From contig JANQNP010000010.1 in NCBI GenBank assembly GCA_028279505.1, positions 1-64,000 on the forward strand: 64,000 bases of DNA, written 5' to 3'. The translations under genes and the position numbers were made by a program. Origin of the DNA: Dehalococcoidia bacterium (GTDB lineage Bacteria > Chloroflexota > Dehalococcoidia > UBA2979). Every line of letters begins with the position of its first letter. Positions within the stretch are counted from its first letter, which is position 1. This document shows, piece after piece, positions 42,994 through 51,078 of the stretch. The notes under the pieces are model-generated. The model had not been told where the DNA came from. It searched no databases and saw only the letters and a list, made by a program, of their open reading frames with translations.

Positions 42994-44092
42994 CGCTGGC
43001 TCCAATCTCCGCGATCGCCGCGACGATCCGCTCGTTCTGCTCGGGCGTCCCCATCGAGATGCGGAAGCAGTCCGCAAGCCGCGGGGCGCTGTACGTCCGC
43101 ACGAAGATGCCGTGCTGCCGCAGCGCCTCGGACGCCTCGTGCCCGCTCCGCCCGTCGCGTACCCGTACGAGGAGGAAGTTCCCGTCCGAGGGGAACGGTT
43201 CGAGGTACTCCGACCGCCGCATCGCGTCCGCGAGGCGGTCGCGCTCTGTGACCAGCATCCGCGCTCGTTCGTTGAGCACTTCGAGGTCTTCGAGGGATGC
43301 GAGCGCCGCTGCCTGGCTCGCCGCCGAGATGTTGTACGGCTGCTTGGCGCGCAGCATCACGTCGACGCTCTCCGCTACGCCAGTCGCGTAACCCACGCGC
43401 ATCCCCGCAATGCCACCCCACTTGCTGAAGGTCCGCAGCACGATCAGCGCGGGTTCCGAGGCAGAGCGCACGGTCGCCGAATCGGCGCCGGCGAACTCGA
43501 TGTAGGCCTCGTCCAGGACGACGAGAGCACCGGTTTCCAGCAGCGCGTCCAGCAGCTCCGGTTGGAGCAGGTTGCCGGTCGGGTTGTTCGGCGAAGCGAG
43601 GAAGACGGCCTTCGCGTCGCGCGCCGCCGCAAGCAGCGCCTCCCCGTCGACCGACCAGTCGTCGAGCCGCGGCACATCGAGGAGCGTCGAACCATTCAGC
43701 CCGGAGTCGAAGGCGTACATGCCAAACGTTGGCCCCGACGTGACGACCGTATCGTCCGTCGAGACCCAGAGTCGGAAGATCAGATCGATCAGCTCGTCCG
43801 ACCCGGCACCGGCGACGATGTTCTCCGCGGGCACGCCCACGTACCCCGAGATCGCCGAGCGCAACCGGAACTGCGCCGCGTCGGCGTAGCGGTCGGCGCC
43901 GTAGTCGCTCTGCAACGCAGCGAGCGCCTTCGGCGACGGCCCGTACGGGTTCTCGTTCCCGTCCAGCTTGAGGATCTCCTCGGGCTCGAAGCCATACGCA
44001 GCCGCGAGATCCTCGAGGTCTTCGAGCGCCTCGTACGGCGGCAGCTTCCGGATGTGCGGCTTCAGCGAGCCGATGGGGTCAAAGCGCGCCAT
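42986..44092 (-). CDS. hisC: Histidinol-phosphate aminotransferase
   Basis: 368-residue fold-type I PLP enzyme. LDGNENPYGPSPKAL near the N-terminus, SPNNPTGN, VLDEAYIEF and the PLP lysine in RTFSKWGGIAGMRVGYA are typical of HisC. It shares one base with the hisD stop. Confidence 0.94.
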   Translation of the reverse strand: MARFDPIGSLKPHIRKLPPYEALEDLEDLAAAYGFEPEEILKLDGNENPYGPSPKALAALQSDYGADRYADAAQFRLRSAISGYVGVPAENIVAGAGSDELIDLIFRLWVSTDDTVVTSGPTFGMYAFDSGLNGSTLLDVPRLDDWSVDGEALLAAARDAKAVFLASPNNPTGNLLQPELLDALLETGALVVLDEAYIEFAGADSATVRSASEPALIVLRTFSKWGGIAGMRVGYATGVAESVDVMLRAKQPYNISAASQAAALASLEDLEVLNERARMLVTERDRLADAMRRSEYLEPFPSDGNFLLVRVRDGRSGHEASEALRQHGIFVRTYSAPRLADCFRISMGTPEQNERIVAAIAEIGASDG

Positions 44093-45450
44093 TACCGGCC
44101 CTCGATCCGTCGTTCGATGCTGCGGGCGTGGGCGGTCAACCCCTCCGCACGCGCGAGCGTGGCAGCGTACGGCCCCTGCCGGTCCAGCTCGTGCTCGTCG
44201 AACGAGACCACCGAGGTGACCTTGAGGAAATCGAGGACCGACAACGGCGAGGCGAAGCGCGCCGACCCGCCGGTGGGCATCACGTGGCTCGGCCCCGCCG
44301 TGTAGTCGCCCAGCACCTCAGGCGATGACTCTCCGAGGAACACCCCACCCGCGTTGCGGATCCGTGGCAGCAACCCTTCCGGATCAGCGACGAGCAGACA
44401 GAGGTGCTCCGGCGCGAACTCGTTCGCGAGCGTGACCGCCTCCCCGAGGTCCGCGGCCACCACCGCACCGCCGCGTTCGACGGCGGCGCGCGCGATCTCG
44501 CCACGCTCGAGCGTCTCGAGCTGCGTCTCGATCTGCTCGGCGGCGGCTTCGGCGACCGCGCGGCTCGTCGTGATCAGCACCGGCGTCGCCAGCCGGTCGT
44601 GCTCCGCCTGCGCGAGCAGGTCGGCAGCCACGAGGTCAATGCTCGCAGTCTCGTCCGCGATCACCAGCGTCTCGGTCGGCCCGTAGATCGCGTCGATCCC
44701 GACTCGCCCGAAGAGCTGCTGCTTGGCCAGCGTCACGAACAGGTTCCCCGGCCCGTAGATCTTGTCGACCGCCGGGATCGTGTCGGTGCCGTAGGCCAGC
44801 GCCGCGATCGCCTGCGCCCCCGAGGCGCGGAAGATCCGGTTGATGCCGGCGAACCGCGCCGCGACCAGCTTGACCGGGTTCACCGTCCCGTCCGCCTGCG
44901 CCGCGGTCACGCCGATCACCTCGTCAACGCCGGCGACGACGCCGGGCACCGCCGTGTGAATCACCGAGGACGGCAACGCCGCATCCGAGCCGGTCATGTA
45001 GACGCCGACCCGTTGCAGCGGCTTCACCGACCAACCGGCTCCGCGAGCGCTGAACGACTGCGGCGCGTGGCGCAGCTGCTCGCGGTGGTACTGCCGGATC
45101 CGGTTCGCCGCGAACTCGATCGCGTCGATCTGCTCCTGCGGCACGAGGCCGAACGCCTCGCTGATCTCGTCCGTCGACACCTCGATCGCCTCGTACGAGG
45201 AGCGATCGAACTGCTGCGAGAGCCGCGTCACCGCGGCGTCCCCCTCGCCGGCGACCGCTTCGAGGATGCGCGCCACGTGGTCGGCCGCGCTGAGCGGCTC
45301 GCCCCACAGCTCCTCGATGCTCTTCGCCACCGCCTCGGGCAGGTCGGGCGCGCCGAACGGATCGCGCTTGAGCACGCTTGAGCGCGCGGCATCGGCGCCC
45401 TCGACGATCTGGAGTGAGGGCATCTTGGTCCTTGCCGTTGTCGTCGTCAC
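44092..45450 (-). CDS. hisD: Histidinol dehydrogenase
   Basis: 452 residues. Performs the last two NAD-dependent oxidations to histidine. GRVGIDAIYGPTETLVIADETA, EFAPEHLCLLV and GPSHVMPTGGSARFASPLSV are family blocks with the zinc and catalytic residues. I choose the GTG at 45450 because it overlaps the upstream stop as GTGA, the coupling style used repeatedly in this operon. The ATG of MPSLQIVEG at 45423 is an alternative. Confidence 0.95.
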   Translation of the reverse strand: MTTTTARTKMPSLQIVEGADAARSSVLKRDPFGAPDLPEAVAKSIEELWGEPLSAADHVARILEAVAGEGDAAVTRLSQQFDRSSYEAIEVSTDEISEAFGLVPQEQIDAIEFAANRIRQYHREQLRHAPQSFSARGAGWSVKPLQRVGVYMTGSDAALPSSVIHTAVPGVVAGVDEVIGVTAAQADGTVNPVKLVAARFAGINRIFRASGAQAIAALAYGTDTIPAVDKIYGPGNLFVTLAKQQLFGRVGIDAIYGPTETLVIADETASIDLVAADLLAQAEHDRLATPVLITTSRAVAEAAAEQIETQLETLERGEIARAAVERGGAVVAADLGEAVTLANEFAPEHLCLLVADPEGLLPRIRNAGGVFLGESSPEVLGDYTAGPSHVMPTGGSARFASPLSVLDFLKVTSVVSFDEHELDRQGPYAATLARAEGLTAHARSIERRIEGR

Positions 45451-46196
45451 CGCAGATACCGCCTGACCCGGTCGTGCATCAGGTCGGCCGCGTGCTCCCA
45501 GAACCGTTCGAGGCGCTCCGGGGACACCACCCCGATCGCTTCCTCGATGATCGGGGCCGGGTCGCTGCAGCACGCGTCGATGTCGTCCTCGGTAAAGCCG
45601 GCACCTTCGAGGTGGCGCGACATCATCCGCCGGAACCGCGAGTAGTCCGGCTCGTGCTGGGCGATATCCGTGACCATCACGAACCACTGATCGAGGTGGT
45701 CATCGGCGATGAATGGAATCCCCTTCGGTGGCGCCGTCGCGGCAAGCGCCCCATGCAGGTCGTGGCGGCACATGTCGTCGATCCGGTCGCGCCGGTCCAG
45801 CTCGTACTGCAGCACCCGGTCGAGCACGTTGCTTCGGGGATCAGCGTCGATGTCGGAGTACACACCGAACGACGGCCGGTAGATCTCCTCCACCCACGCC
45901 TCGTCCAGCACGAGGTGCGTGAGGTACCCCGCGAGGAATGCCGTCGTCGCCGCGTCCAGCCCCGAGGGCGTTCGGTACTCCGGGTGCGCACGGAACATGC
46001 GCTCCACCGAGTCCTGCTTCTCGAGGTCATCGAGGTCAAAGAAGTGCGTGTCCGCGCGGTCCCCGCGCGTCACCACCCGCACATCCGGCGCCGTCGACCC
46101 CAGGTAGAACGCGCCGCGATCCGCCTCGATCTCCTTGAGGTCGAGACGGTCCGCCATCTCCTTGGCGCGCACCATGTGGGAACCCAGCGACGGCAT
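45447..46196 (-). CDS. Zinc-dependent phospholipase C-like protein
   Basis: 249 residues of the zinc-dependent PLC/S1-P1-like family, here without a signal peptide. Probable zinc ligands are in LGSHMVRA, FYLGSTAPDV, DTHFFD and FLAGYLTHLVLDEAW. It sits between hisG and hisD, 11 nt after the first and overlapping the second by 4 bp, so it must be translated with histidine enzymes. Its substrate is unknown. A phosphatase-like role in the pathway is conceivable but unsupported. Confidence 0.75.
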   Translation of the reverse strand: MPSLGSHMVRAKEMADRLDLKEIEADRGAFYLGSTAPDVRVVTRGDRADTHFFDLDDLEKQDSVERMFRAHPEYRTPSGLDAATTAFLAGYLTHLVLDEAWVEEIYRPSFGVYSDIDADPRSNVLDRVLQYELDRRDRIDDMCRHDLHGALAATAPPKGIPFIADDHLDQWFVMVTDIAQHEPDYSRFRRMMSRHLEGAGFTEDDIDACCSDPAPIIEEAIGVVSPERLERFWEHAADLMHDRVRRYLR

Positions 46197-46207
46197 CGCT
46201 TCGAGGC

Positions 46208-47620
46208 CTATCCAGCGTCGACGCCAGCGGCGGACAGTCGTTCGACGAACTCGTCTCGCAGCTCACCGCGGCGACCGGGCGGGCGCGTCGTGTGCCCGAT
46301 CGCGCAATTGGTCGACTCCATGATCACATCAATCATACGCAGCCGGTTCGCCTTCAACGTGGTGCCGGTCTCCGTCCCCTCGATCAGGATCTCTGCGTCC
46401 TCAGGCACGAACCCCTCCGACGCCCCCGAGAGCGGAATCACGCGATAACGACCGAGGTGCTGGTCCCGCGCGTACTGGTCCGCCAGCGACGCATACTCCG
46501 AGGCCAGTCGGATCGTCCGGCCCGGATCGTCACGCCGCCACAGCGCCACCGCCTCGGCCATCGTGTCCACCGGCAGGTCCTCGGACACGACCGCCCCCAG
46601 CCGATAGTTTGACCGCTTGAGGTCGCATAGCTGCGTCACCGGCGCGCCGGGGAACAGCGACTCGAACACCCCGAGCCAGTCCTGCCCGGTCATCGCTAGG
46701 TCGAACCCACCGAGGGCGACCGCCCGCGGCATGTCCTGCGGGCGCATCATCTTCACCTCGACGCCCTCGATCGAGGAGCGCGGCCAGCGGTCGGCGCGCT
46801 CTTCGGTGTACCCCTCGAACTCGATACCGGCGCTCGCCAGCGCCTGCACGGTCCCCTTCTGGGCGTGCCCGTCCGGTACCGCGATCCGGAACGTCTCCCG
46901 CTCCGGCCGCGGAGTCAGCGGCGCGATGTCACCGAGCTGCAACGGCCGAGGCGAGGCGACCCCGCCGGCGTCCGAGCCGAGCGGCAGCGACATCAGCGGC
47001 TCGAGCGCCGCGGCGAGATCCCGCTGCGCCAGAGACTCGCGGTTCGCGATCAGCCAGACGCCGCCGCCGTGCGCCTCGCCGAGCGTTTCAAGGTTATCCT
47101 TCGCAAGGTCGCTCTCGAGGCCGATCGCGAGCTCGGCGTCGTCGGGTGGCCAGGCCTGCGCCTGCGCCCACACCTCGAAGAGCTGCACGTTCGGGATGCG
47201 CAGCCGCGTCAGCACGTGCTGAGCGAGATTCGGGTACTCCGTCGCCACCCGCACCGGCCCCGCGGCGGCCATCGCCTCGAGGCTCGCGCCGGCCGCGCCC
47301 CCGATCACCAGCCGCTCGCTCGGCAGATCGAGGGCGCGCAACGGCACGATCGAGTCGTGCCGGTATCGCACTAGCAACTCGTCGACCCACGCCCGACTGC
47401 AGATCGCGAGGTCGTAGTTCCCGAGGGCGACCTGGATCGGCGTGTCCTCGTCGGAGAACACACGCACCTGCACGCCCGGCCGTCCGCTGACCTCGAACCG
47501 GTACGATCTCGACCCCTCGCCATAGCCCTCGGCGACGAAGTCGACGGCGGCGAGCTGCTCTGCCAGCGGTGCCCGCAGCTCCCCCCGAGGCAGCGCGACG
47601 CGGATCGGCAGATCGGTCAC
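46208..47620 (-). CDS. hisG: Tandem double ATP-phosphoribosyltransferase (HisG-HisG)
   Basis: 470 residues made of two short-form HisG domains in one chain: copy 1 ~1-216, linker ~217-242, copy 2 ~243-455. Copy 2 carries the PRPP-binding loop EGTETGTTLKAN (414-425) and RPQDMPRAVALGGFDLAMTG. Copy 1 starts like HisG (RVALPRGEL) and has DEDTPIQVALGNYDLAICS, but its loop region is degenerate (LAIGLESDLAKDN). No C-terminal ACT-like regulatory domain exists, and hisZ precedes. GTG start overlaps the hisZ stop by 4 bp. Copy 2 is probably catalytic and copy 1 structural or regulatory (inference). Confidence 0.88.
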   Translation of the reverse strand: MTDLPIRVALPRGELRAPLAEQLAAVDFVAEGYGEGSRSYRFEVSGRPGVQVRVFSDEDTPIQVALGNYDLAICSRAWVDELLVRYRHDSIVPLRALDLPSERLVIGGAAGASLEAMAAAGPVRVATEYPNLAQHVLTRLRIPNVQLFEVWAQAQAWPPDDAELAIGLESDLAKDNLETLGEAHGGGVWLIANRESLAQRDLAAALEPLMSLPLGSDAGGVASPRPLQLGDIAPLTPRPERETFRIAVPDGHAQKGTVQALASAGIEFEGYTEERADRWPRSSIEGVEVKMMRPQDMPRAVALGGFDLAMTGQDWLGVFESLFPGAPVTQLCDLKRSNYRLGAVVSEDLPVDTMAEAVALWRRDDPGRTIRLASEYASLADQYARDQHLGRYRVIPLSGASEGFVPEDAEILIEGTETGTTLKANRLRMIDVIMESTNCAIGHTTRPPGRRGELRDEFVERLSAAGVDAG

Positions 47621-48684
47621 GCCGCACCGCCGTTGGCGACCAGCTCTGCGAGCTGCGACAGCGAGGCGGCGAACCCGGAAGCCGGCGTCGCCACGCCACC
47701 GACGGACTCCGTCAGCCCGTCGTAGCGCCCGCCACTGATGCACTCGGCTCCGCGTGCCATCACGCGGAACGTCACCCCGCTGTAGTACTCGAACGTCGAG
47801 GCCGTGCCGGCGAGCACCCGATAGCTCACCCCGACGTCATCGAGGGCGCGCGCCGCGTTCTCCAGCTCGTCGAGCGGCCCGGCAGCCGCCGGCACCAGCG
47901 GCAGCATCGTCGTCCGCAGGTTGCCGATGTACCCGGCGCTGTCGCCGTCGACGTCCGCCAGCAGCCGCAGCGCGCCGGCACTCTCCTGCTGCGTCGCGCT
48001 CAGCTCGTCGATCAGTGCCGGGTCGCCCTCGAGCATCCGGTCATACGCAGCGATCTGCTCCACCGGGTCGAGGCCCACGGCCGCCAGCACGGCGCGAATC
48101 AGCCCGGCGTGGGCCAGGTCGACCCGCAGGTCGGTCAACCCGAGACCGCCAAGCAGTTCAACCGCCACACGAAGTAGCTCTGGGTCGCCCTCAGCAGCTC
48201 CAGGACCGAACAGCTCGACGCCGCACTGCCACAGCTCGCGATCGGCGTCGGTGCTCGGTTCGAACCGGTACACCGGCTCCACGTAGCTCACGCGCGCCTC
48301 GGATAGCCCGCTACCGCCGAACCACCGCGCGGCCGGCACCGTGGCATCCGGCCGCAGCACAACCCGCTCCCCACTCCAGCCGTCCCAATCGAGGAACGAG
48401 TACGCGCGGTCGAGCAGCTGAGGCGAGAGCGCCCCGGCCGTCGTGTACAGGTGCAGCGGCTCGATCGTTGGCGTCCGGATCTCCTCGAAGCCACGCTCCG
48501 AGGTGATTTCGAGGAACTGCCGCTCGACGCGCCGGAAGCGACGCATCGCCTCGGGATCGAGCTCACGCATGCCGCTACTGCGCCAGGGGTCGGCCATCTC
48601 GGTGTCTCCGTTGTCGGTCAGGTCCGCGGGCGCGCTCGCCTCGCGACGGGCTGGGGTCACGTCGTTGCTGGTTGCGATTGTCAT
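47617..48684 (-). CDS. hisZ: ATP-phosphoribosyltransferase regulatory subunit HisZ
   Basis: 355 residues resembling the class II catalytic core of histidyl-tRNA synthetase without its anticodon domain. FEEIRTPTIEPLHLY, LRPDATVPAARWF, YVEPVYRFEP, FEYYSGVTF and SGGRYDGL are visible. HisZ pairs with short HisG to form the active, histidine-inhibited enzyme. I start at MTIATSN, with GAGG 6 nt upstream. It is the first structural gene behind the attenuator. Confidence 0.93.
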   Translation of the reverse strand: MTIATSNDVTPARREASAPADLTDNGDTEMADPWRSSGMRELDPEAMRRFRRVERQFLEITSERGFEEIRTPTIEPLHLYTTAGALSPQLLDRAYSFLDWDGWSGERVVLRPDATVPAARWFGGSGLSEARVSYVEPVYRFEPSTDADRELWQCGVELFGPGAAEGDPELLRVAVELLGGLGLTDLRVDLAHAGLIRAVLAAVGLDPVEQIAAYDRMLEGDPALIDELSATQQESAGALRLLADVDGDSAGYIGNLRTTMLPLVPAAAGPLDELENAARALDDVGVSYRVLAGTASTFEYYSGVTFRVMARGAECISGGRYDGLTESVGGVATPASGFAASLSQLAELVANGGAA

Positions 48685-48756
48685 CGATGCCTCGGTTGCG
48701 CGCTCCCCTGGGTTCGATCTGGCTCGTGAGCGGGCGTCGCGGCGAACGGGAGGCAC

Positions 48757-48789
48757 AAAAAAAGCCGCGAGGCCCGTGGCCGTCGCGGC
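48757..48789 (-). terminator. His operon attenuator terminator
   Basis: On the minus strand a GCCGCGA...TCGCGGC stem with an inner GGCC/GGCC pair is followed by seven T. It lies 28 nt after the leader-peptide stop and 72 bp before hisZ. Its 5' arm contains CGCGACGG (48787-48780), exactly complementary to CCGTCGCG in leader codons 21-23, which allows an antiterminator. Confidence 0.9.
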
Positions 48790-48817
48790 GATGGATTCGA
48801 GGCTCCGCAGCTACTCG

Positions 48818-48904
48818 CTAGCTGCTCCTCGACGCGCGCGACGGCAACGCATGCAGATGGGCATGCGCATGGACGTGCGTCGCGAGGGCGTTCCGGTACT
48901 TCAT
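48818..48904 (-). CDS. hisL: Histidine operon leader peptide
   Basis: A 28-codon ORF starting MKYRNALA, continuing THVHAHAHLHA (His at 10, 12, 14, 16 and 18) and ending PSRASRSS before TAG. It lies between the his promoter and the attenuator terminator. Segment 1 (CGCGACG, codons 7-9) can pair with segment 2 (CGTCGCG, codons 21-23). Segment 2 can also pair with segment 3 in the terminator 5' arm. Ribosome stalling at His codons would mask segment 1, free segment 2 and prevent termination. The ATG is only 7 nt after the -10 box, so translation is probably leaderless. Confidence 0.9.
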   Translation of the reverse strand: MKYRNALATHVHAHAHLHALPSRASRSS

Positions 48905-48911
48905 CTCCACG

Positions 48912-48941
48912 AGCCTAGGCAGCACGCACGCGGAGCGTCAA
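48912..48941 (-). promoter_or_regulatory. Histidine operon promoter
   Basis: Minus-strand TTGACG (48941-48936) and TAGGCT (48917-48912) are spaced by 18 bp. The -35 overlaps the birA stop codon (48938-48940). The expected transcription start falls at or next to the hisL ATG. Confidence 0.8.
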
Positions 48942-49747
48942 TCGGACGACCCCGCGGTCGCCGCCACGCCCGGCGCGACCACGTCGCCAGACGCGATCTC
49001 GCGCCGAGTCCCATCGTCCAGCTCGATCACCAGCTCCCCGCGTCCCCCGAGGCCGACCGCGACCCCCTCGAGGGTCCCGGTCACGGTGTTGATCCCCACG
49101 CGCCGCCCCAGCGTTGAGAGCCGCGCGCGCCAGTCCGCGAGCAGTCGCTCTGGCTCAGCATCCACCTGCGCCACCCGTACCTCGAGGGCATTCGACAGCG
49201 CCGCCGCCAGCTCCTCGATCGCCGGCGCGGTCCCCGCGATCTCCTCGAGGCTCACCGCGATCGACGCCACCTCGGGCGGGTGATTCGGGTTCGGGCGGAC
49301 GTTCACCCCGATCCCGAGGAACACGTCGAGCCGGTCGCCGCTGCTCCGCGCCTCGGCGAGGATCCCGCAGAGCTTCCGCCCCTCGTGCATCACGTCGTTC
49401 GGCCACTTGAACACCGGCGTCGCGCCGCAGCCCGCCTCCGCCGCCTCGGCGACGGCGAGCGCGGCCGCCAGCGAGATCAGCGGCGCGTTCGCCACCACCG
49501 AGGGCCGCAGGTAGTACGTGACGTACAGTCCCACGCCAGGCGCCGAAACCCAGTGCCGGTTCAGGCGCCCTCGGCCGGTGAGTTGCTCGCCGGCGATGCA
49601 CGCGAACCCCGGGGCTGTGCCGGGCTCCCCATCGAGGACCGCGCGCGCGTCGTCCATCGTCGAGCCGGTCTGCTCCCGGTACTCGACTCGTTGCCCAACG
49701 GCTCGCGTCTGCAACCCCGCGGCGTACCGATCGAGGTCAAACGGCAT
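48938..49747 (-). CDS. birA: Biotin-acetyl-CoA-carboxylase ligase, group I
   Basis: 269 residues. Transfers biotin to carboxylase lysines via biotinyl-AMP. The biotin-binding loop GRGRLNRHW, FKWPNDVMHEGRKLCGIL and LGIGVNVRPN are intact. There is no N-terminal DNA-binding domain, so it is not a repressor. The start is MPFDLDRYAAGL. An upstream in-frame extension would run through a terminator hairpin and is rejected. Confidence 0.93.
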   Translation of the reverse strand: MPFDLDRYAAGLQTRAVGQRVEYREQTGSTMDDARAVLDGEPGTAPGFACIAGEQLTGRGRLNRHWVSAPGVGLYVTYYLRPSVVANAPLISLAAALAVAEAAEAGCGATPVFKWPNDVMHEGRKLCGILAEARSSGDRLDVFLGIGVNVRPNPNHPPEVASIAVSLEEIAGTAPAIEELAAALSNALEVRVAQVDAEPERLLADWRARLSTLGRRVGINTVTGTLEGVAVGLGGRGELVIELDDGTRREIASGDVVAPGVAATAGSSD

Positions 49748-49803
49748 TCGGCGCCTCCCGTCCAACTCGGCGAGCTTACGCTCGCGGCGCGCCTGGAAGC
49801 GGG

Positions 49804-49841
49804 CAAAGAAAAGGGCCCGCCGGCATTCGCCGAGCGGGCCC
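49804..49841 (-). terminator. Intrinsic terminator between the 25-codon ORF and birA
   Basis: Minus strand: GGGCCCGC, bulged A-side, inner CGGC/GCCG with an ATTC-complement loop, then GCGGGCCC and TTTTCTTTG. Total 12 base pairs with a U-rich tail. birA can be read from this promoter only by readthrough, unless it has its own start. Confidence 0.82.
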
Positions 49842-49869
49842 ATGTGAGTCCCCGTCATGAACAGGGGGC

Positions 49870-49947
49870 TTACGAGGAGGCCACCTCCGTTGAGATGCTC
49901 CGACCCTCCATGTTCAGACGATGACTACTATCATCAGCCATTCGCAT
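49870..49947 (-). CDS. 25-residue small ORF with strong ribosome binding site
   Basis: Begins MRMADDSSHRLNMEGRS and ends TEVASS before TAA. AAAGGGGGTG directly before the ATG is a very strong Shine-Dalgarno match. It lies between a good promoter (49968-49997) and an intrinsic terminator, so the whole is a compact transcription unit. Six serines and three methionines, no run of one codon that would make it an obvious attenuator. It could be a small protein, a peptide precursor or a regulatory leader of birA. Confidence 0.55.
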   Translation of the reverse strand: MRMADDSSHRLNMEGRSISTEVASS

Positions 49948-49967
49948 CACCCCCTTTCTTGAGATCC

Positions 49968-49997
49968 ACTCTAGCGACGCCGTCCTCGGCGCGTCAA
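49968..49997 (-). promoter_or_regulatory. Promoter of the 25-codon ORF (and possibly birA)
   Basis: TTGACG (49997-49992) and TAGAGT (49973-49968) are spaced by 18 bp on the minus strand, the same architecture as the his promoter. The expected 5' UTR is ~15 nt and carries the strong ribosome binding site. Confidence 0.7.
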
Positions 49998-50607
49998 TTC
50001 GTATGGGTGGATAATCAAATACCATCCCGCGGGGAGGAGCGGGCCATCACTGTTCGCGTACTCCGCCCGACGACGGAACAAGCGAAAGGCCACATGCGGG
50101 CCGGGCGATCGATGGGAATGTCGCCAAGACGACGTTCTAGACCCAGCCCTTGGCGACTCGGACCACACAAGCATCTGGAGGAGCGCCGCGGTTGGTGTTG
50201 TGTTGAGCGCCGGAACTCTGGAGCAGCTATCCGAGTCGCTATTGCCCAAGGAAGATCCGCGGTGCGGGTCGTTCTAGGGGCGACCGTCTCAAGCCCGTCC
50301 CTGAGGTTGAACTCGGCGCCCCGACTGTCCTGCTTGGCCCGCGCAAGAGCCTGAACGGATGATTGAGTGCGCAGGGATTCGATATCTAACAACGTCCTAT
50401 CTATACTGACCATCGCTCTGTTGACAGCATTCTCTTCCTTATCTAACCTATCGCGGTAAAGTCGTTCGAGACGAGGTCGTCGTGGTGCTTAGTTTGCTTG
50501 CTGGTACTAACCGCGTTCGGGAGCGATCACCACAGCAGTGTCGTTAGATAGGTGCTCCACTCGTCGAGAGTTCCGTGGGTATACGGAGAGTGGCTGGAGG
50601 GTAAGAA
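49998..50607. other. Lower-G+C intergenic region with one promoter
   Basis: About 600 bp without a convincing gene and visibly more A+T-rich than the flanks. A plus-strand promoter candidate is TTGACA (50421-50426), 17 bp, TAACCT (50444-50449). The heptamer ATCTAAC occurs at 50384-50390 and 50441-50447, and inverted at 50543-50549, bracketing the promoter. The long 5' region before the next gene could hold regulatory RNA, but I find no clear fold. Confidence 0.5.
50421..50449 (+). promoter_or_regulatory. Promoter candidate for the secreted-protein gene
   Basis: A perfect -35 TTGACA (50421-50426) and a weak -10 TAACCT (50444-50449), 17-bp spacer. It lies ~160 bp upstream of the coding start. 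Confidence 0.5.
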
Positions 50608-51042
50608 ATGCTAAGGCTAGCTGCGGTCAATCTTGCGTTGGTAGCAGTTCTGGGCGTCTTCGCCTTCTCCTACGATAAGGCGGAAGCCTGTGGATATTGG
50701 GTTGATCAACGGCCCGAGGGTGGCACGTACCGTTTCGGTCCGCCGGAGAGTCCGTGTAGCACCAACGGAACCACTGTCCATACCGGAACGCAGTTGATCC
50801 AGTCAACGAACGTTACAACTGGGATGATCGCCCAAGCGAAGGCGTATGTCTATACGACCGCAGGCAACTACTACCTTCCGACAAGTGGTGGCTGGTTGAC
50901 AGGCACTCAAGCTCAAGGTGACCTGTACGTGCTGTACAATCAACCTGCGGCCACCTGCATCAGTGGGTGGGGTTGGCACAGGTCGAGGATCCAACCCAAC
51001 ACTGTGTGGGGTTACTCGGCGATCATCAATTTCGTGTGTTAG
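50608..51042 (+). CDS. Secreted four-cysteine protein
   Basis: 144 residues. A signal peptide (NLALVAVLGVFAFSYDKAEA) is probably cut before Cys28. The mature domain is Thr/Tyr/Gly-rich with four cysteines (28, 50, 117, 144) that could form two disulfides. The last cysteine is the final residue. No family was recognised. GGAGGG lies before the ATG. Codon use is less G+C-biased than the neighbours, suggesting acquired DNA. Confidence 0.75.
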   Translation: MLRLAAVNLALVAVLGVFAFSYDKAEACGYWVDQRPEGGTYRFGPPESPCSTNGTTVHTGTQLIQSTNVTTGMIAQAKAYVYTTAGNYYLPTSGGWLTGTQAQGDLYVLYNQPAATCISGWGWHRSRIQPNTVWGYSAIINFVC

Positions 51043-51078
51043 CGGCCGCAACATCTACCAGGTTGCCTCACACGGAAA

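Noticed and set aside
50015..50413. 132-codon minus-strand open frame in the low-G+C gap
   Set aside because: No convincing ribosome binding site, Arg/Ser/Thr-rich composition and no domain; probably chance in a low-complexity gap.
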